Source: Alphaproteobacteria bacterium (GTDB lineage Bacteria; Pseudomonadota; Alphaproteobacteria; JAVJVX01). Taken from it: a stretch of 64,000 nt of DNA. Below are positions 44,613 through 52,925 of this stretch, in pieces. The notes under the pieces were generated by a model. It was not told where the DNA came from, did no database searches, and saw nothing but the letters and a program-made list of their open reading frames with translations. The DNA lies in contig JAVJVX010000006.1 of assembly GCA_040220875.1 (NCBI GenBank), positions 332,174 through 396,173 on the forward strand, written 5' to 3'. The translations under genes and the position numbers were made by a program. How positions within the stretch are numbered: position 1 is the first letter of the stretch; every line of letters starts with the position of its first letter.

Positions 44613-45724
44613 GTCCCCGTCCCCGTCCCCGTCCCTGTCCCTGCCCTCGCCCTGAGGCGCGCAACATGGGTGAAGAGATTTTCGGCCCAGAGACGGGGCG
44701 TGAACTGGCCGGACAACCGGTTCGCGTTTTCGCCCATCCGGCGCCGGCGCGCCGCCGGCAGGCCCGCATACCACCCCATCGCATCGGCCAGCGCGGCCAC
44801 ATCACCCGTGGGTACGACCCAGCCGTTGAACCCGTCGCGCACGAGATGGACCGTCGCGCCCGCTGCCGCGGTGGAAAGAATGGAAAGCCCGGCGGCAGCC
44901 GCCTCGTGAATGGCGATTCCCCAGGCCTCGTAATGGCTCGGCACGAGAAGGCAATCGTGCTCGGCGAGCGCACGGGGAAGATCTCCCGGCTGGGTGAAGC
45001 CCTTGAGGCTGATCCCGTCCTCGCCCCGCAACAGGTGCTCGAGCGGCCCCGCTCCATAGACGCTGAGCGGCCAGGGACGGGCCGCGCCCGCCCGATACCG
45101 CCGATAAGCCTCGACCAGCAGGTCGACGCCTTTTTCAGATGACAGGCGACCGACATAACAAAAACTGTCCGCGAGTTTTCCGCCGCGTGCCCGGCAGACA
45201 GCGTCGAACGGCCCGTGATCGCAGGTAAGCACGCCCTGCCACACCCTGTCTTCGGCGAAGCCGAGGCGGCGGGCGAACTGCGCCTGGCGCTCGCCCGCAA
45301 CGAAGGCGGCATCGAAGCGCGGGGCCAGAAAAAACGGTGCACTCAGCACGCCCAGATACTGGCGAGGCGTGCCCAGCCAGGGATTATCCATGCAGAGAAC
45401 GCGGATCGTGTCTTTTGGCAGCCGGCGCATCATCTTCAAATAGCCGGCGTGGTTCCACGAACTCACGAGCACCACCTCGGGCGCGAAATCCTCGAGCTCC
45501 CGCCACAGGCGATCATCATCCACGATGCCGTCATGCGCATAGGCGTGAGGAAACCAGTCGAACAAGTCAGAATCGAAAGGCGACTGCGCGCCGGGCTTTT
45601 GGTAAGCGACGTACAGATCGTTTGTCCCGCGGCCGCCGCTGTCCTCTCCCGGCCCGTCCATCGCCGCGCGAAAACAGGCATCGAGATAGCCCGACAGCTC
45701 GCTCCAGAGGACCGCCAGCCTCAT
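44609..45724 (-). CDS. Family 4 glycosyltransferase with Gly-Thr repeat tail
   Basis: This 371-residue protein starts at an ATG overlapping the GT2 stop (ATGA). It has a divergent N-terminal domain (RLAVLWSELSGYLDACF) and a clear GT4 donor domain: SFCYVGRLSSEKGVDLLVEA, LSVYGAGPLEHLL, LLVPSHYEAWGIAIHEAAA and DGFNGWVVPTGD. The last ten residues are five Gly-Thr pairs written by the 6-bp tandem repeat at 44613-44642, so repeat number changes would lengthen or shorten the tail without shifting frame. Confidence 0.87.
   Translation of the reverse strand: MRLAVLWSELSGYLDACFRAAMDGPGEDSGGRGTNDLYVAYQKPGAQSPFDSDLFDWFPHAYAHDGIVDDDRLWRELEDFAPEVVLVSSWNHAGYLKMMRRLPKDTIRVLCMDNPWLGTPRQYLGVLSAPFFLAPRFDAAFVAGERQAQFARRLGFAEDRVWQGVLTCDHGPFDAVCRARGGKLADSFCYVGRLSSEKGVDLLVEAYRRYRAGAARPWPLSVYGAGPLEHLLRGEDGISLKGFTQPGDLPRALAEHDCLLVPSHYEAWGIAIHEAAAAGLSILSTAAAGATVHLVRDGFNGWVVPTGDVAALADAMGWYAGLPAARRRRMGENANRLSGQFTPRLWAENLFTHVARLRARAGTGTGTGTGT
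44613..44642 (-). repeat. 6-bp tandem repeat (x5) at a glycosyltransferase junction
   Basis: Five copies of GTCCC(C/T) on the + strand (GGGGAC/AGGGAC on the coding strand) form the 3' end of the upstream gene and the bases directly before the downstream ATG. Slippage would keep both frames but change the upstream tail and the number of GGGG cores before the start. Confidence 0.9.
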
Positions 45725-46560
45725 GGCTGACGCCCTGCGGGCTCGAGGTCCGGCAGGTCCGGGCGGGGCGGACTCAACAGATGATCGTGCACGCGCGTCG
45801 CGAGACCGGCCGGGTCGCGCGCCCATTTGGCGAGCCGGGCGGCCAGCCGGCAGGCGGGTTCAAACGGCCCCGGCGCATGACCCAATAGGCGCGCCTGCAG
45901 CGGGCGCAGGTCGGCCAGATATTTCTCCGTGAGCCGGCCGCTGCCGGAAATCGAGTCCTCATGCAGGGTGAAAAGCGACCAGTATTCGTCGATCACCTGG
46001 AACCGGCTGCCGGCACAGGCCATGTCAACGAACAATTCGGCATCCCAGCACGTCCGGTTCGCCGTGTTGAAACCGCCCACGCGTTCATAGGCTTGACGGC
46101 GAAAGAAACTGGATTGCTGCATCAGCAGCACCCCGCCATAGGCGTAAAGCCAGGGGTGGAAGCGGTCGGACCGCCGGCGCGCCAGCACCCTGCCGGTCCC
46201 GTCCACGACATAGCCATGACCGGAGATGACATCCACTTCCGGGCGGGCGGCGAATTCCGCCGCCACACGGGCCAGGGCGCCGGGCAGGAGGGCGTCATCG
46301 GCGTTGATATAGCCGCAAACATCACCCGTGACGCGGGCGAATCCCTTCTTGAGACCGTCCGCCGGCCCCTCATCGGGCTCGTCGATCAGGACGGCGATGC
46401 GGTCGGCGTATTGCCGGATGATCTCGCGGCTGCCATCGGTGGAGCCCGGGTCCACCACGATATACTCGATATCCGGGTGATCCTGCTCCGCGACCGAATT
46501 GAGGGCGCGGGCCAGGAACGGCGCCTGATTATAGGAGATGGTGACGATCGATATTTTCAT
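45721..46560 (-). CDS. Family 2 glycosyltransferase
   Basis: This 279-residue GT-A enzyme begins MKISIVTISYNQAPFLARAL and has the nucleotide-binding DIEYIVVDPGSTDGSREI and the metal motif GYINADDALLPGAL (DXD-like Asp-Asp), followed by FFRRQAYERVGGFN and CWDAELFVDMA, typical of cytosolic GT2 enzymes. The ATG at 46560 is 8 nt after the polymerase stop; the longer frame upstream overlaps that gene. Its stop overlaps the next start (ATGA). Confidence 0.92.
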   Translation of the reverse strand: MKISIVTISYNQAPFLARALNSVAEQDHPDIEYIVVDPGSTDGSREIIRQYADRIAVLIDEPDEGPADGLKKGFARVTGDVCGYINADDALLPGALARVAAEFAARPEVDVISGHGYVVDGTGRVLARRRSDRFHPWLYAYGGVLLMQQSSFFRRQAYERVGGFNTANRTCWDAELFVDMACAGSRFQVIDEYWSLFTLHEDSISGSGRLTEKYLADLRPLQARLLGHAPGPFEPACRLAARLAKWARDPAGLATRVHDHLLSPPRPDLPDLEPAGRQP

Positions 46561-46568
46561 GGCGCACC

Positions 46569-47882
46569 TCACTCCGTGACCCGGCCCTTGAGCAGATGGT
46601 CGCGGGCAAAGAGCAGGAACACGATGGAAAACGCCACGATCAGCCGCCGCTCCATTCCGAAGGGCGAGAACAGCACGTCCCACACATAGGCGATCCCGAT
46701 AAAGGCGATGAGCGGCACGATGGGATGACGGATGAGAAACATACTGGTCAGCACGCTCAGGCACAGAACGACGTTCCAGCCCCAGAAGACCGCCCCCAGC
46801 ACGCCCGCCTCGACCCACGCGCCGAAGAAATGGGAATGGCTCGGGATAAGATCGGAAAAGAACACCGTATCGCTGACCTCGTAGCCCTTGCGGCGCAAAT
46901 CCAGCAGCATGGCGACATATTTGCGGTCCTTCGCCCACGACCCGTGGCCGATGATGGGTGAATCCATGATCGCGTGCGACGAGGCGTAAATCTCCATCCG
47001 CCCGCCCAGCAGGATTCCGTATTCGCCGCGGGCCTGGTCGAAGTATTTTTCCCGGGCGGTTTCGCCGAGCGCGCCCGACATGGCGGCATAGGAATAGACC
47101 TCCTGCATCAGCATGGCGACCAACGCGCCACCTGCCAGAATGACCGCTGCGCGGCCCGGTGAAAAACTGACACGGCGAACCCTGTTGCGGGCCAGGAACA
47201 TCTGGACGGAAATATAGGCGACCGTCGCCAGTGTGATCGCGCCCAGCGCGCGGGCGCCCTCGAACAGCAAAAACATCGACATGGCGAAGAGTGCCAGGAC
47301 CGGGATCGCCATGTGCCCCCGCCGGTACGCGGGCTCGATGAAAACGGTGATCGCCATGACCGACGCGAAGCCGAGGCCGAACTTCCACGGTTTTTCGACC
47401 ATGTAGTCCGTGGGATTGAATTGAACCATCAGGAATGTGCCGAGCGCGAAGCCAAGGGCCAGGATGGACATGCGCCGCGGCCGGTTATCGATGAGGATGT
47501 AGAGCACGGCGAAATTGATCATCAGAAAGATGATCTTGGACCAGCCGCGGCTGTAATCGCCGAACGGCGTGTCGCGGATGATATCGGTCGCGATCTGGGA
47601 CATCAGCCAGATGACGCCGAGCAACAGCACCATGGCCGGGCCGCGCTCCACAAGTTTCTGACCCCGGAACAGCACGAGGAACGGGAAGGCCGCGATCATC
47701 AGCACTTCCGAGAAGAGCAGGCGGCCGACAAGATTGATTTCGAGAAAGAGCACGGCCGGAATCAGGAAGAGGAAGGCCTCGGTGGCGATTTCCTGCCCGT
47801 CCCGGCGCGGCCGGTTCGCATCCGGCGCCCCGGCCGGATCGGACCGGGTCGCGCCGGACATGCGTGACAGTCTCGTATCCAA
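46569..47882 (-). CDS. Wzy/O-antigen ligase-like membrane protein
   Basis: This 437-residue protein has about ten to twelve hydrophobic segments and a large periplasmic-type loop with RMEIYASSHAIMDSPIIGHGSW and SHSHFFGAWVEAGVLG, the pattern of the Wzy_C/RfaL family. In the context of Wzx, Wza and Wzc it is a good candidate for the repeat-unit polymerase. The start is uncertain: a TTG at 47882 has AGGGGGA at good spacing, and an ATG at 47861 has only a weak GAG. A second protein of this type is encoded at 52926. Confidence 0.82.
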   Translation of the reverse strand: MDTRLSRMSGATRSDPAGAPDANRPRRDGQEIATEAFLFLIPAVLFLEINLVGRLLFSEVLMIAAFPFLVLFRGQKLVERGPAMVLLLGVIWLMSQIATDIIRDTPFGDYSRGWSKIIFLMINFAVLYILIDNRPRRMSILALGFALGTFLMVQFNPTDYMVEKPWKFGLGFASVMAITVFIEPAYRRGHMAIPVLALFAMSMFLLFEGARALGAITLATVAYISVQMFLARNRVRRVSFSPGRAAVILAGGALVAMLMQEVYSYAAMSGALGETAREKYFDQARGEYGILLGGRMEIYASSHAIMDSPIIGHGSWAKDRKYVAMLLDLRRKGYEVSDTVFFSDLIPSHSHFFGAWVEAGVLGAVFWGWNVVLCLSVLTSMFLIRHPIVPLIAFIGIAYVWDVLFSPFGMERRLIVAFSIVFLLFARDHLLKGRVTE

Positions 47883-47977
47883 GGACGGTTCCCCCTGCTT
47901 TCCCGACCCCCGCGGCCGGGCGGCGGCCGGTCGCCGCGCGCGAGACTAGCACCCTGCCCCGCGGCGCAACAGGGCGG

Positions 47978-49399
47978 CTAGGCCAGTCTCCCGGCGCGGA
48001 GACGGCGCAGGATTCCCGGCAGCCAGAGGGCCATCGGGATCCCGGCGAACACGTAGAGCGCCAGCACATTGCCCCAGGCGATACCGGCGACGCCGAGCGT
48101 GCCGGCCAAGACCAGCTTCGCGATCACCGCGCTTATGGCGACCGCGATCAGTACCGCGAGTTCGAATTTCAGTTCGTGGATCCCGTTGAGAAGCACTGTC
48201 ACGCAGAGCCAGGCGGCACTGCCAATGGCATAGAGGGCCAGCGCGATCAGGAACGACAGCGAAACAGTGACCGCGTCGCCGACCCAGAGACGCAGAATAT
48301 CGGAGCCGAAGACGACAAAGACGATGGCAAAACCTGTCGTCAGCACGAGCGCCAGCTTGACCGTGCGGCCGAATGCGCGCGCCGCCCAGGCGCCTTCGCC
48401 CCGTGCCTGCGCCTCGCCGAAAGCCGGCCAGAACGGATTGACGAGCAGCGCCACCACGACCGCGGCGAGCGAGAACATGCGGAAGGCGACCGCGTAATCC
48501 GTGACCGCTTCCGGGCCGAGGATGTGAGCGGCGATCAGGTTATCGGACCAGAAGGCGACGGCGTTGACGGCGATCAGGCTGAAAAACAACACCCCCTGGC
48601 GGGTCAGGTCGAGAGCTTCGCCCCAGTGAAAGAGATCGAGGCGCGGTCGCAAATGCGGGCGCCGGCGGCCGAACAGGACAAGGCCATTGACGAAACTGGC
48701 AACCAGCGGGATTCCTGCGGTCGCCAGCACCAGCCAGACGAGACCGCCTTCGAGATAAATCACCAGGAGAATACCCGCCAGGCTGGCGAGGCGGCCGGCA
48801 CTTTCCCAAATCCCGTTGATAAAGCCTTCCTGAAATCCCACCTGGGTCTGGGTCACGACGCCAAGGGGCAGGCCCGCGAGCACGCAAGCCACGAAGGCGA
48901 GCATCGCGGGGCCCGCCTCACGCGCCGCCTGATCCGTCGTGACATTGAAGACCTGCGCCCAGGGCACATAAGGGTAGACGGCGAGGAAAAGCATCGCCAT
49001 CACCAGGGCGATGCCGCAGAGAAGCACGAAGGCGTTGCTGATCGCGCGGTGCTGGCCGGCCGTATCGTCCCGGCCATGTGCCGCCGTCAGCCTGTTGAGA
49101 AGGCTGGTATCGAGACCGAGATTGGCGAGCGCGAGAAAGAACACGAGCGAGCTGATGGTCATCCAGAGCCCGTAACGCTCCGCACCGAGATAATCGACGG
49201 TAAGCGGCACGGTGATCAGGATCGTGATCATCCCGATGACGCGCGAGAGCGCGCCGGCGAGACCGAACAGCGTCGTCCGGCGGTAGCGATCGCGCGAACG
49301 GCCTCTGGCGCTGTCCCCGCCCACCCCCTCGCCACGCATGATCCCGGCCAGTTCGCGCAGCTTCTGGATAAAGGGAGCTATCACGGGCCAGCCAACCAT
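47978..49399 (-). CDS. Wzx-like polysaccharide flippase
   Basis: This 473-residue integral membrane protein has about twelve to fourteen hydrophobic helices and begins the membrane part with TTLFGLAGALSRVIGMITI, then YLGAERYGLWMTISSL, a pattern typical of RfbX/Wzx (MOP superfamily). It would flip the lipid-linked repeat unit across the inner membrane. GAGGG lies about 9 nt before the ATG at 49399. uxs ends 12 nt upstream. A MATE drug pump is less likely given the context. Confidence 0.88.
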   Translation of the reverse strand: MVGWPVIAPFIQKLRELAGIMRGEGVGGDSARGRSRDRYRRTTLFGLAGALSRVIGMITILITVPLTVDYLGAERYGLWMTISSLVFFLALANLGLDTSLLNRLTAAHGRDDTAGQHRAISNAFVLLCGIALVMAMLFLAVYPYVPWAQVFNVTTDQAAREAGPAMLAFVACVLAGLPLGVVTQTQVGFQEGFINGIWESAGRLASLAGILLVIYLEGGLVWLVLATAGIPLVASFVNGLVLFGRRRPHLRPRLDLFHWGEALDLTRQGVLFFSLIAVNAVAFWSDNLIAAHILGPEAVTDYAVAFRMFSLAAVVVALLVNPFWPAFGEAQARGEGAWAARAFGRTVKLALVLTTGFAIVFVVFGSDILRLWVGDAVTVSLSFLIALALYAIGSAAWLCVTVLLNGIHELKFELAVLIAVAISAVIAKLVLAGTLGVAGIAWGNVLALYVFAGIPMALWLPGILRRLRAGRLA

Positions 49400-49411
49400 G
49401 CCGCGCTGCCC

Positions 49412-50368
49412 TCAGGCTTCCGCCTGAAGAACGCGCTCGAAATAGGCGATGGTGTTCTTGAGACCGGTCTCGAGATCGACGGCGGGCGACCAGCCGAGCG
49501 CGGACTTGGCCAGCGTGATATCGGGACGGCGCTGCCTCGGGTCATCCTCGGGCAGGGGACGGCGCTCGATTTCCGAGCGCGAGCCGGTCATCTCGATGAT
49601 TTTCTCGGCCATCTCGCGAATGGTCATTTCCGCCGGATTGCCCAGATTTATGGGTCCGGTGACCGAGGCCGGTGTCTCCATGAGGCGCACGAGGCCCTGG
49701 ACCAGGTCCGAGACATAGCAGAACGAGCGCGTCTGGGTTCCTTCACCATAAATCGTGATGGGCTCGTTCCTGAGTGCCTGGACGATGAAATTCGATACCA
49801 CCCGCCCGTCATTCAGGTGCATGCGCGGGCCAAACGTGTTGAAGATGCGCGCCACCTTGATTTCCAGCCTGTGCTGGCGCCAGTAGTCGAAAAACAGCGT
49901 CTCGGCGCACCGCTTGCCCTCGTCATAGCAGGCGCGCACGCCTACGGGGTTGACGCGGCCGACATAGGATTCCGGCTGCGGGTGCACATCCGGATCACCA
50001 TACACCTCGCTGGTCGATGCCTGCAGGATGCGCCCGCGAATCCGTTTGGCAAGGCCCAGCATGTTGATGGCGCCATGGACATTCGTCTTGGTCGTCTGCA
50101 CCGGATCGCGCTGGTATTGAATGGGCGAGGCCGGGCAGGCGAGGTTATAAATTTCGTCGACTTCGACATAGAGCGGAAAAGTGACGTCATGCCGGATCAG
50201 TTCGAAATAGGGATGGCCCAGCAGATGGGCGATGTTGGCCTTGGTGCCAGTGTAAAAATTGTCGACGCATAGGACATCGTGCCCCTTTGCCACGAGGTCG
50301 TCGCAAAGATGGGACCCAAGAAATCCCGCGCCGCCGGTTACCAGTATTCTCTTTCTTTCGTGCACCAC
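49412..50368 (-). CDS. uxs: UDP-glucuronate decarboxylase (UDP-xylose synthase)
   Basis: This 318-residue extended short-chain dehydrogenase converts UDP-glucuronate to UDP-xylose. It has the NAD loop [11 protein letters not shown], the [13 protein letters not shown] segment with the catalytic Ser/Thr and Glu121, Tyr148 and Lys152 in [10 protein letters not shown], and [19 protein letters not shown]. The family is clear; UDP-glucose epimerases lack the [18 protein letters not shown] arrangement. It suggests xylose in the polysaccharide. The GTG start is preceded by GGGGG and by a 12-bp tandem repeat (50378-50425). Confidence 0.93.
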   Translation of the reverse strand: MVHERKRILVTGGAGFLGSHLCDDLVAKGHDVLCVDNFYTGTKANIAHLLGHPYFELIRHDVTFPLYVEVDEIYNLACPASPIQYQRDPVQTTKTNVHGAINMLGLAKRIRGRILQASTSEVYGDPDVHPQPESYVGRVNPVGVRACYDEGKRCAETLFFDYWRQHRLEIKVARIFNTFGPRMHLNDGRVVSNFIVQALRNEPITIYGEGTQTRSFCYVSDLVQGLVRLMETPASVTGPINLGNPAEMTIREMAEKIIEMTGSRSEIERRPLPEDDPRQRRPDITLAKSALGWSPAVDLETGLKNTIAYFERVLQAEA

Positions 50369-50377
50369 ACCCCCTGT

Positions 50378-50425
50378 CCAGTTACCTGTCCTGTTACCTG
50401 GCCTGTTACCTGGCCTGTCACCCGG
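50378..50425 (-). repeat. 12-bp tandem repeat (x4) in the uxs leader
   Basis: Four 12-bp units with consensus CCTGTTACCTGG on the + strand (50378-50389, 50390-50401, 50402-50413, 50414-50425) end 9 nt before the uxs GTG. The two central copies are identical; the outer ones differ at two positions each. Confidence 0.9.
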
Positions 50426-50440
50426 CCGTCGCCGTCCGGA

Positions 50441-51208
50441 TCAGGTTGACAGAAATTCCTGCGTATCGTCTTCCAGAACCAGGCAGGTCAACCGCCCGGT
50501 TGCGAAAGCGCCTGTATCTATGCCGATGCGATTGTGACGTATTTCGGGATCGTCTGTAATGGTGTGGCCGTGGATGACAACCTGACCGAAATCGGCATCG
50601 CTCGACAGGAAGGGCCCGCGAATCCACAAGAGGTCGTCGGCCACCTGATCGTCCAGCGCCACGCCGGGACGGATGCCGGCATGCACGAAGGCGAAATCGC
50701 CCTCGACATGGCTGAGCCGAAGATTCTGCAGGAATGACAGATGCGGTTTGGGGAGGACCCGGCGAAACTCCGCCTGAAGCTGGCGCAGGGACTCGTCAGT
50801 CGGATCGAAGCGCCTCGGTTTCAGCCCGTAACTCATGAGGGTGGCGTCGCCGCCATATTGCAGCCAGCCCCGCGCCACCTCGTAGTCATCGAGGAAATCG
50901 AGCAGGATGATTTCGTGATTGCCCATGAGATGCACGGTCTCGAAATCGGGCAGGGGGTCGCTCAGCAGCAGATCGATGACCGCGCGGCTCTGCTCGCCGC
51001 GGTCGACGTAATCGCCCAGAAATACGACGACCGCCTCGGGGGCCGCCCGGTGCTGGCGGACCTCTCGAATCCGGTCCAGCAGTTCCGCCAAAAGGTCCGC
51101 GCGGCCATGAATGTCGCCGATCACGAACACCACCCGGCCTGGCGGAATTTTCGGGCGCGACGATTGCGGACGGTTTTTTCTCCTGGCTGCGGATTGCTTC
51201 GAGTCCAT
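50441..51208 (-). CDS. PPP-family metallophosphoesterase (serine/threonine phosphatase-like)
   Basis: This 255-residue protein has all the metal-site motifs of the calcineurin-like PPP group: FVIGDIHGRADLL (31-35 core), FLGDYVDRGEQSR, MGNHEIILLDFL, AFVHAGIRPG and VIHGHTITD. It resembles bacterial PrpA-type phosphatases and symmetrical diadenosine tetraphosphatase-like enzymes. It stands next to the polysaccharide locus, which contains a tyrosine kinase but no Wzb-type phosphatase, so a regulatory link is possible but unproven. I start at the ATG at 51208; the open frame reaches 51244. Confidence 0.87.
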   Translation of the reverse strand: MDSKQSAARRKNRPQSSRPKIPPGRVVFVIGDIHGRADLLAELLDRIREVRQHRAAPEAVVVFLGDYVDRGEQSRAVIDLLLSDPLPDFETVHLMGNHEIILLDFLDDYEVARGWLQYGGDATLMSYGLKPRRFDPTDESLRQLQAEFRRVLPKPHLSFLQNLRLSHVEGDFAFVHAGIRPGVALDDQVADDLLWIRGPFLSSDADFGQVVIHGHTITDDPEIRHNRIGIDTGAFATGRLTCLVLEDDTQEFLST

Positions 51209-51323
51209 GACCCATCGATAGCAGAATTCCGGCCCCCCGAACACGCCCTAACGCTATGATCCAGTGGCATTTTTCTTGTTTTTGGCAGCCCGTGGCCGAG
51301 GCTGCGAGCCAGCGCCGCAAATT

Positions 51324-51346
51324 TTCCTATGGCCCGGTCATAGGAA
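51324..51346. promoter_or_regulatory. 8-bp inverted repeat in the divergent promoter region
   Basis: TTCCTATG (51324-51331) and CATAGGAA (51339-51346) are a perfect inverted repeat with a 7-nt centre, located about 80 nt before the sugar-transferase ATG in the 219-nt gap between divergent genes. Operator for a dimeric regulator is the natural reading. Confidence 0.5.
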
Positions 51347-51361
51347 TTGCCGAGATTTTTC

Positions 51362-51375
51362 AAACCTGTAGGTTT
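51362..51375. promoter_or_regulatory. 14-bp palindrome AAACCT-GT-AGGTTT
   Basis: AAACCT (51362-51367) and AGGTTT (51370-51375) flank GT, 52 nt before the sugar-transferase ATG and only 15 bp from the previous inverted repeat. The two sites look like operators controlling the start of the polysaccharide operon. Confidence 0.5.
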
Positions 51376-51427
51376 AGGGTCCCGAACTGGCCTCCCGGTG
51401 ACAATCACGGCTTCTCAAGGCGGTTCC

Positions 51428-52924
51428 ATGGACGCGGAAACAAAGCGCAGCGCCCCTGGCTTTCCCGAGAAGGAAGGCGCCGCACGAGACAACGGCAAAC
51501 AGGCCGGCCCGGCCCAGCGCCGGCGGGTGGGCCTGGCCTCGAGCCTGGAGACGATCCTCTCGGGCTCGCTCCGCGGCCTTGAATTCCTCATCGTGCTGGG
51601 CGCCGGCTCGCTCGCCTACATCCTGCGCCACGATGCGGTGCCCCCCACCTCCTACCAGCTCGCCATGCTGATCGGCGCCGTGCTGGCGGTCTATTTCATG
51701 CAGGTGGCGCGGCTTTACGATTTCCGGTTGCTGCGCGACGTGACCGGGCAGGTGGGACCGCTGACGGCAAGCTGGCTGGGTGTGACGCTGACCCTGATCG
51801 CGGCCGCGTTCTTCACCAAGACTTCCGAGGATTTTTCCCGCATCTGGGGCGGGCTGTGGCTGCTTGGCAGTTTCGTCGGCTTCATCGTCGCGCGCGTCTG
51901 GGTCGCCTCGCTCATTGCCCACTGGCAGAATTCCGGCCGGCTGGTGACCCAGACAGCGGTTGTCGGAACACCCGATTTCGCCCGGCGACTTGCCCGGCTG
52001 ATCGGTACCAAGGAAGCCCTCGGCATCAAGGTCCTGGGGCTTTTCCGCGGGCCGGGCGCCAGCGCACAGGCGGCCGACCCGGACGCACCGCTTGCCGATT
52101 TCGAACACCTTCTCGCGATGATCCGCAGCAACCAGGTCGACCAGGTCATCCTCGCCTTTGCCGGCGACGATACCGGCCTGCGCGCAAGCCTGGACCGTCT
52201 GAAGGAGTTGCCCGTGCCGGTAAGGCTGTGCCCGGGGCCCACCGTGCTGGATGTGCCGTCACTTCAGTTCAGCGACGTGTCGGGCGTGCCGGTCCTGAAT
52301 GTCTACGACCAGCCCTTCCGGGGCTGGAGCCGGGTCTTCAAGCTTCTGGAAGACCGGATCGGCGGCGCGATTCTGACCGTGCTCGTCCTGCCGCTCGCCC
52401 TTCTGATCGCCCTGGTGGTCAAAATCACCAGTCCCGGACCGGTCCTCTTCCGGCAAAAAAGATATGGTTTCAACAATAACGAAATCACCGTGCTGAAATT
52501 CCGCACCATGTATATCGAGAGTGACGAGGGGCGGGGCAGCGACCTGAAACAGGCAACGCGCGGCGATCCACGTGTGACCCCCTTTGGCCGATTTCTCCGC
52601 CGGACGAGCCTTGATGAAATCCCGCAACTCTGGAACGTGTTGCGCGGGGACATGTCGCTGGTGGGCCCGCGGCCACACGCCGTGCCGCATAACAAGTATT
52701 ATGCCCGGCTGATCGGCGAATATCTGAGCCGTCACCGGGTCAAGCCCGGCATCACCGGCTGGGCGCAGGTCAACGGCTTCCGGGGCGAGACGGAAACAAC
52801 CGAACAAATGCACAAGCGTGTCGAATATGATCTCTACTACATCGAGAACTGGTCACCCTTTCTGGACCTGAAAATACTTTTCCTCACGCCCTTCGTCGGG
52901 CTGGTGCACAAGAACGCGTATTGA
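51428..52924 (+). CDS. Polyprenyl-phosphate sugar-1-phosphate transferase (WcaJ/WbaP type)
   Basis: This is the initiating enzyme, which places the first sugar phosphate on undecaprenyl phosphate. The 498-residue protein has four N-terminal membrane helices, a Rossmann-like middle domain (QTAVVGTPDFARRLAR), a fifth membrane segment and the C-terminal transferase: SPGPVLFRQKRYGFNN, TVLKFRTMY, DEIPQLWNVLRGDMSLVGPRP and VKPGITGWAQVNGFRG. I choose the ATG at 51428 with AAGGCGG before it; the frame is open to 51347. The first sugar, often glucose or galactose, cannot be decided. Two palindromes lie in its promoter region. Confidence 0.94.
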   Translation: MDAETKRSAPGFPEKEGAARDNGKQAGPAQRRRVGLASSLETILSGSLRGLEFLIVLGAGSLAYILRHDAVPPTSYQLAMLIGAVLAVYFMQVARLYDFRLLRDVTGQVGPLTASWLGVTLTLIAAAFFTKTSEDFSRIWGGLWLLGSFVGFIVARVWVASLIAHWQNSGRLVTQTAVVGTPDFARRLARLIGTKEALGIKVLGLFRGPGASAQAADPDAPLADFEHLLAMIRSNQVDQVILAFAGDDTGLRASLDRLKELPVPVRLCPGPTVLDVPSLQFSDVSGVPVLNVYDQPFRGWSRVFKLLEDRIGGAILTVLVLPLALLIALVVKITSPGPVLFRQKRYGFNNNEITVLKFRTMYIESDEGRGSDLKQATRGDPRVTPFGRFLRRTSLDEIPQLWNVLRGDMSLVGPRPHAVPHNKYYARLIGEYLSRHRVKPGITGWAQVNGFRGETETTEQMHKRVEYDLYYIENWSPFLDLKILFLTPFVGLVHKNAY

Positions 52925-52925
52925 T

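Noticed and set aside
44613..44642. Classical on/off phase variation at the glycosyltransferase repeat
   Set aside because: The unit is 6 bp, so slippage keeps the frame; only tail length and leader change.
47864..50272. 802-codon + strand open frame across wzy, wzx and uxs
   Set aside because: It spans three real genes on the other strand and has the repetitive charged composition of antisense frames.
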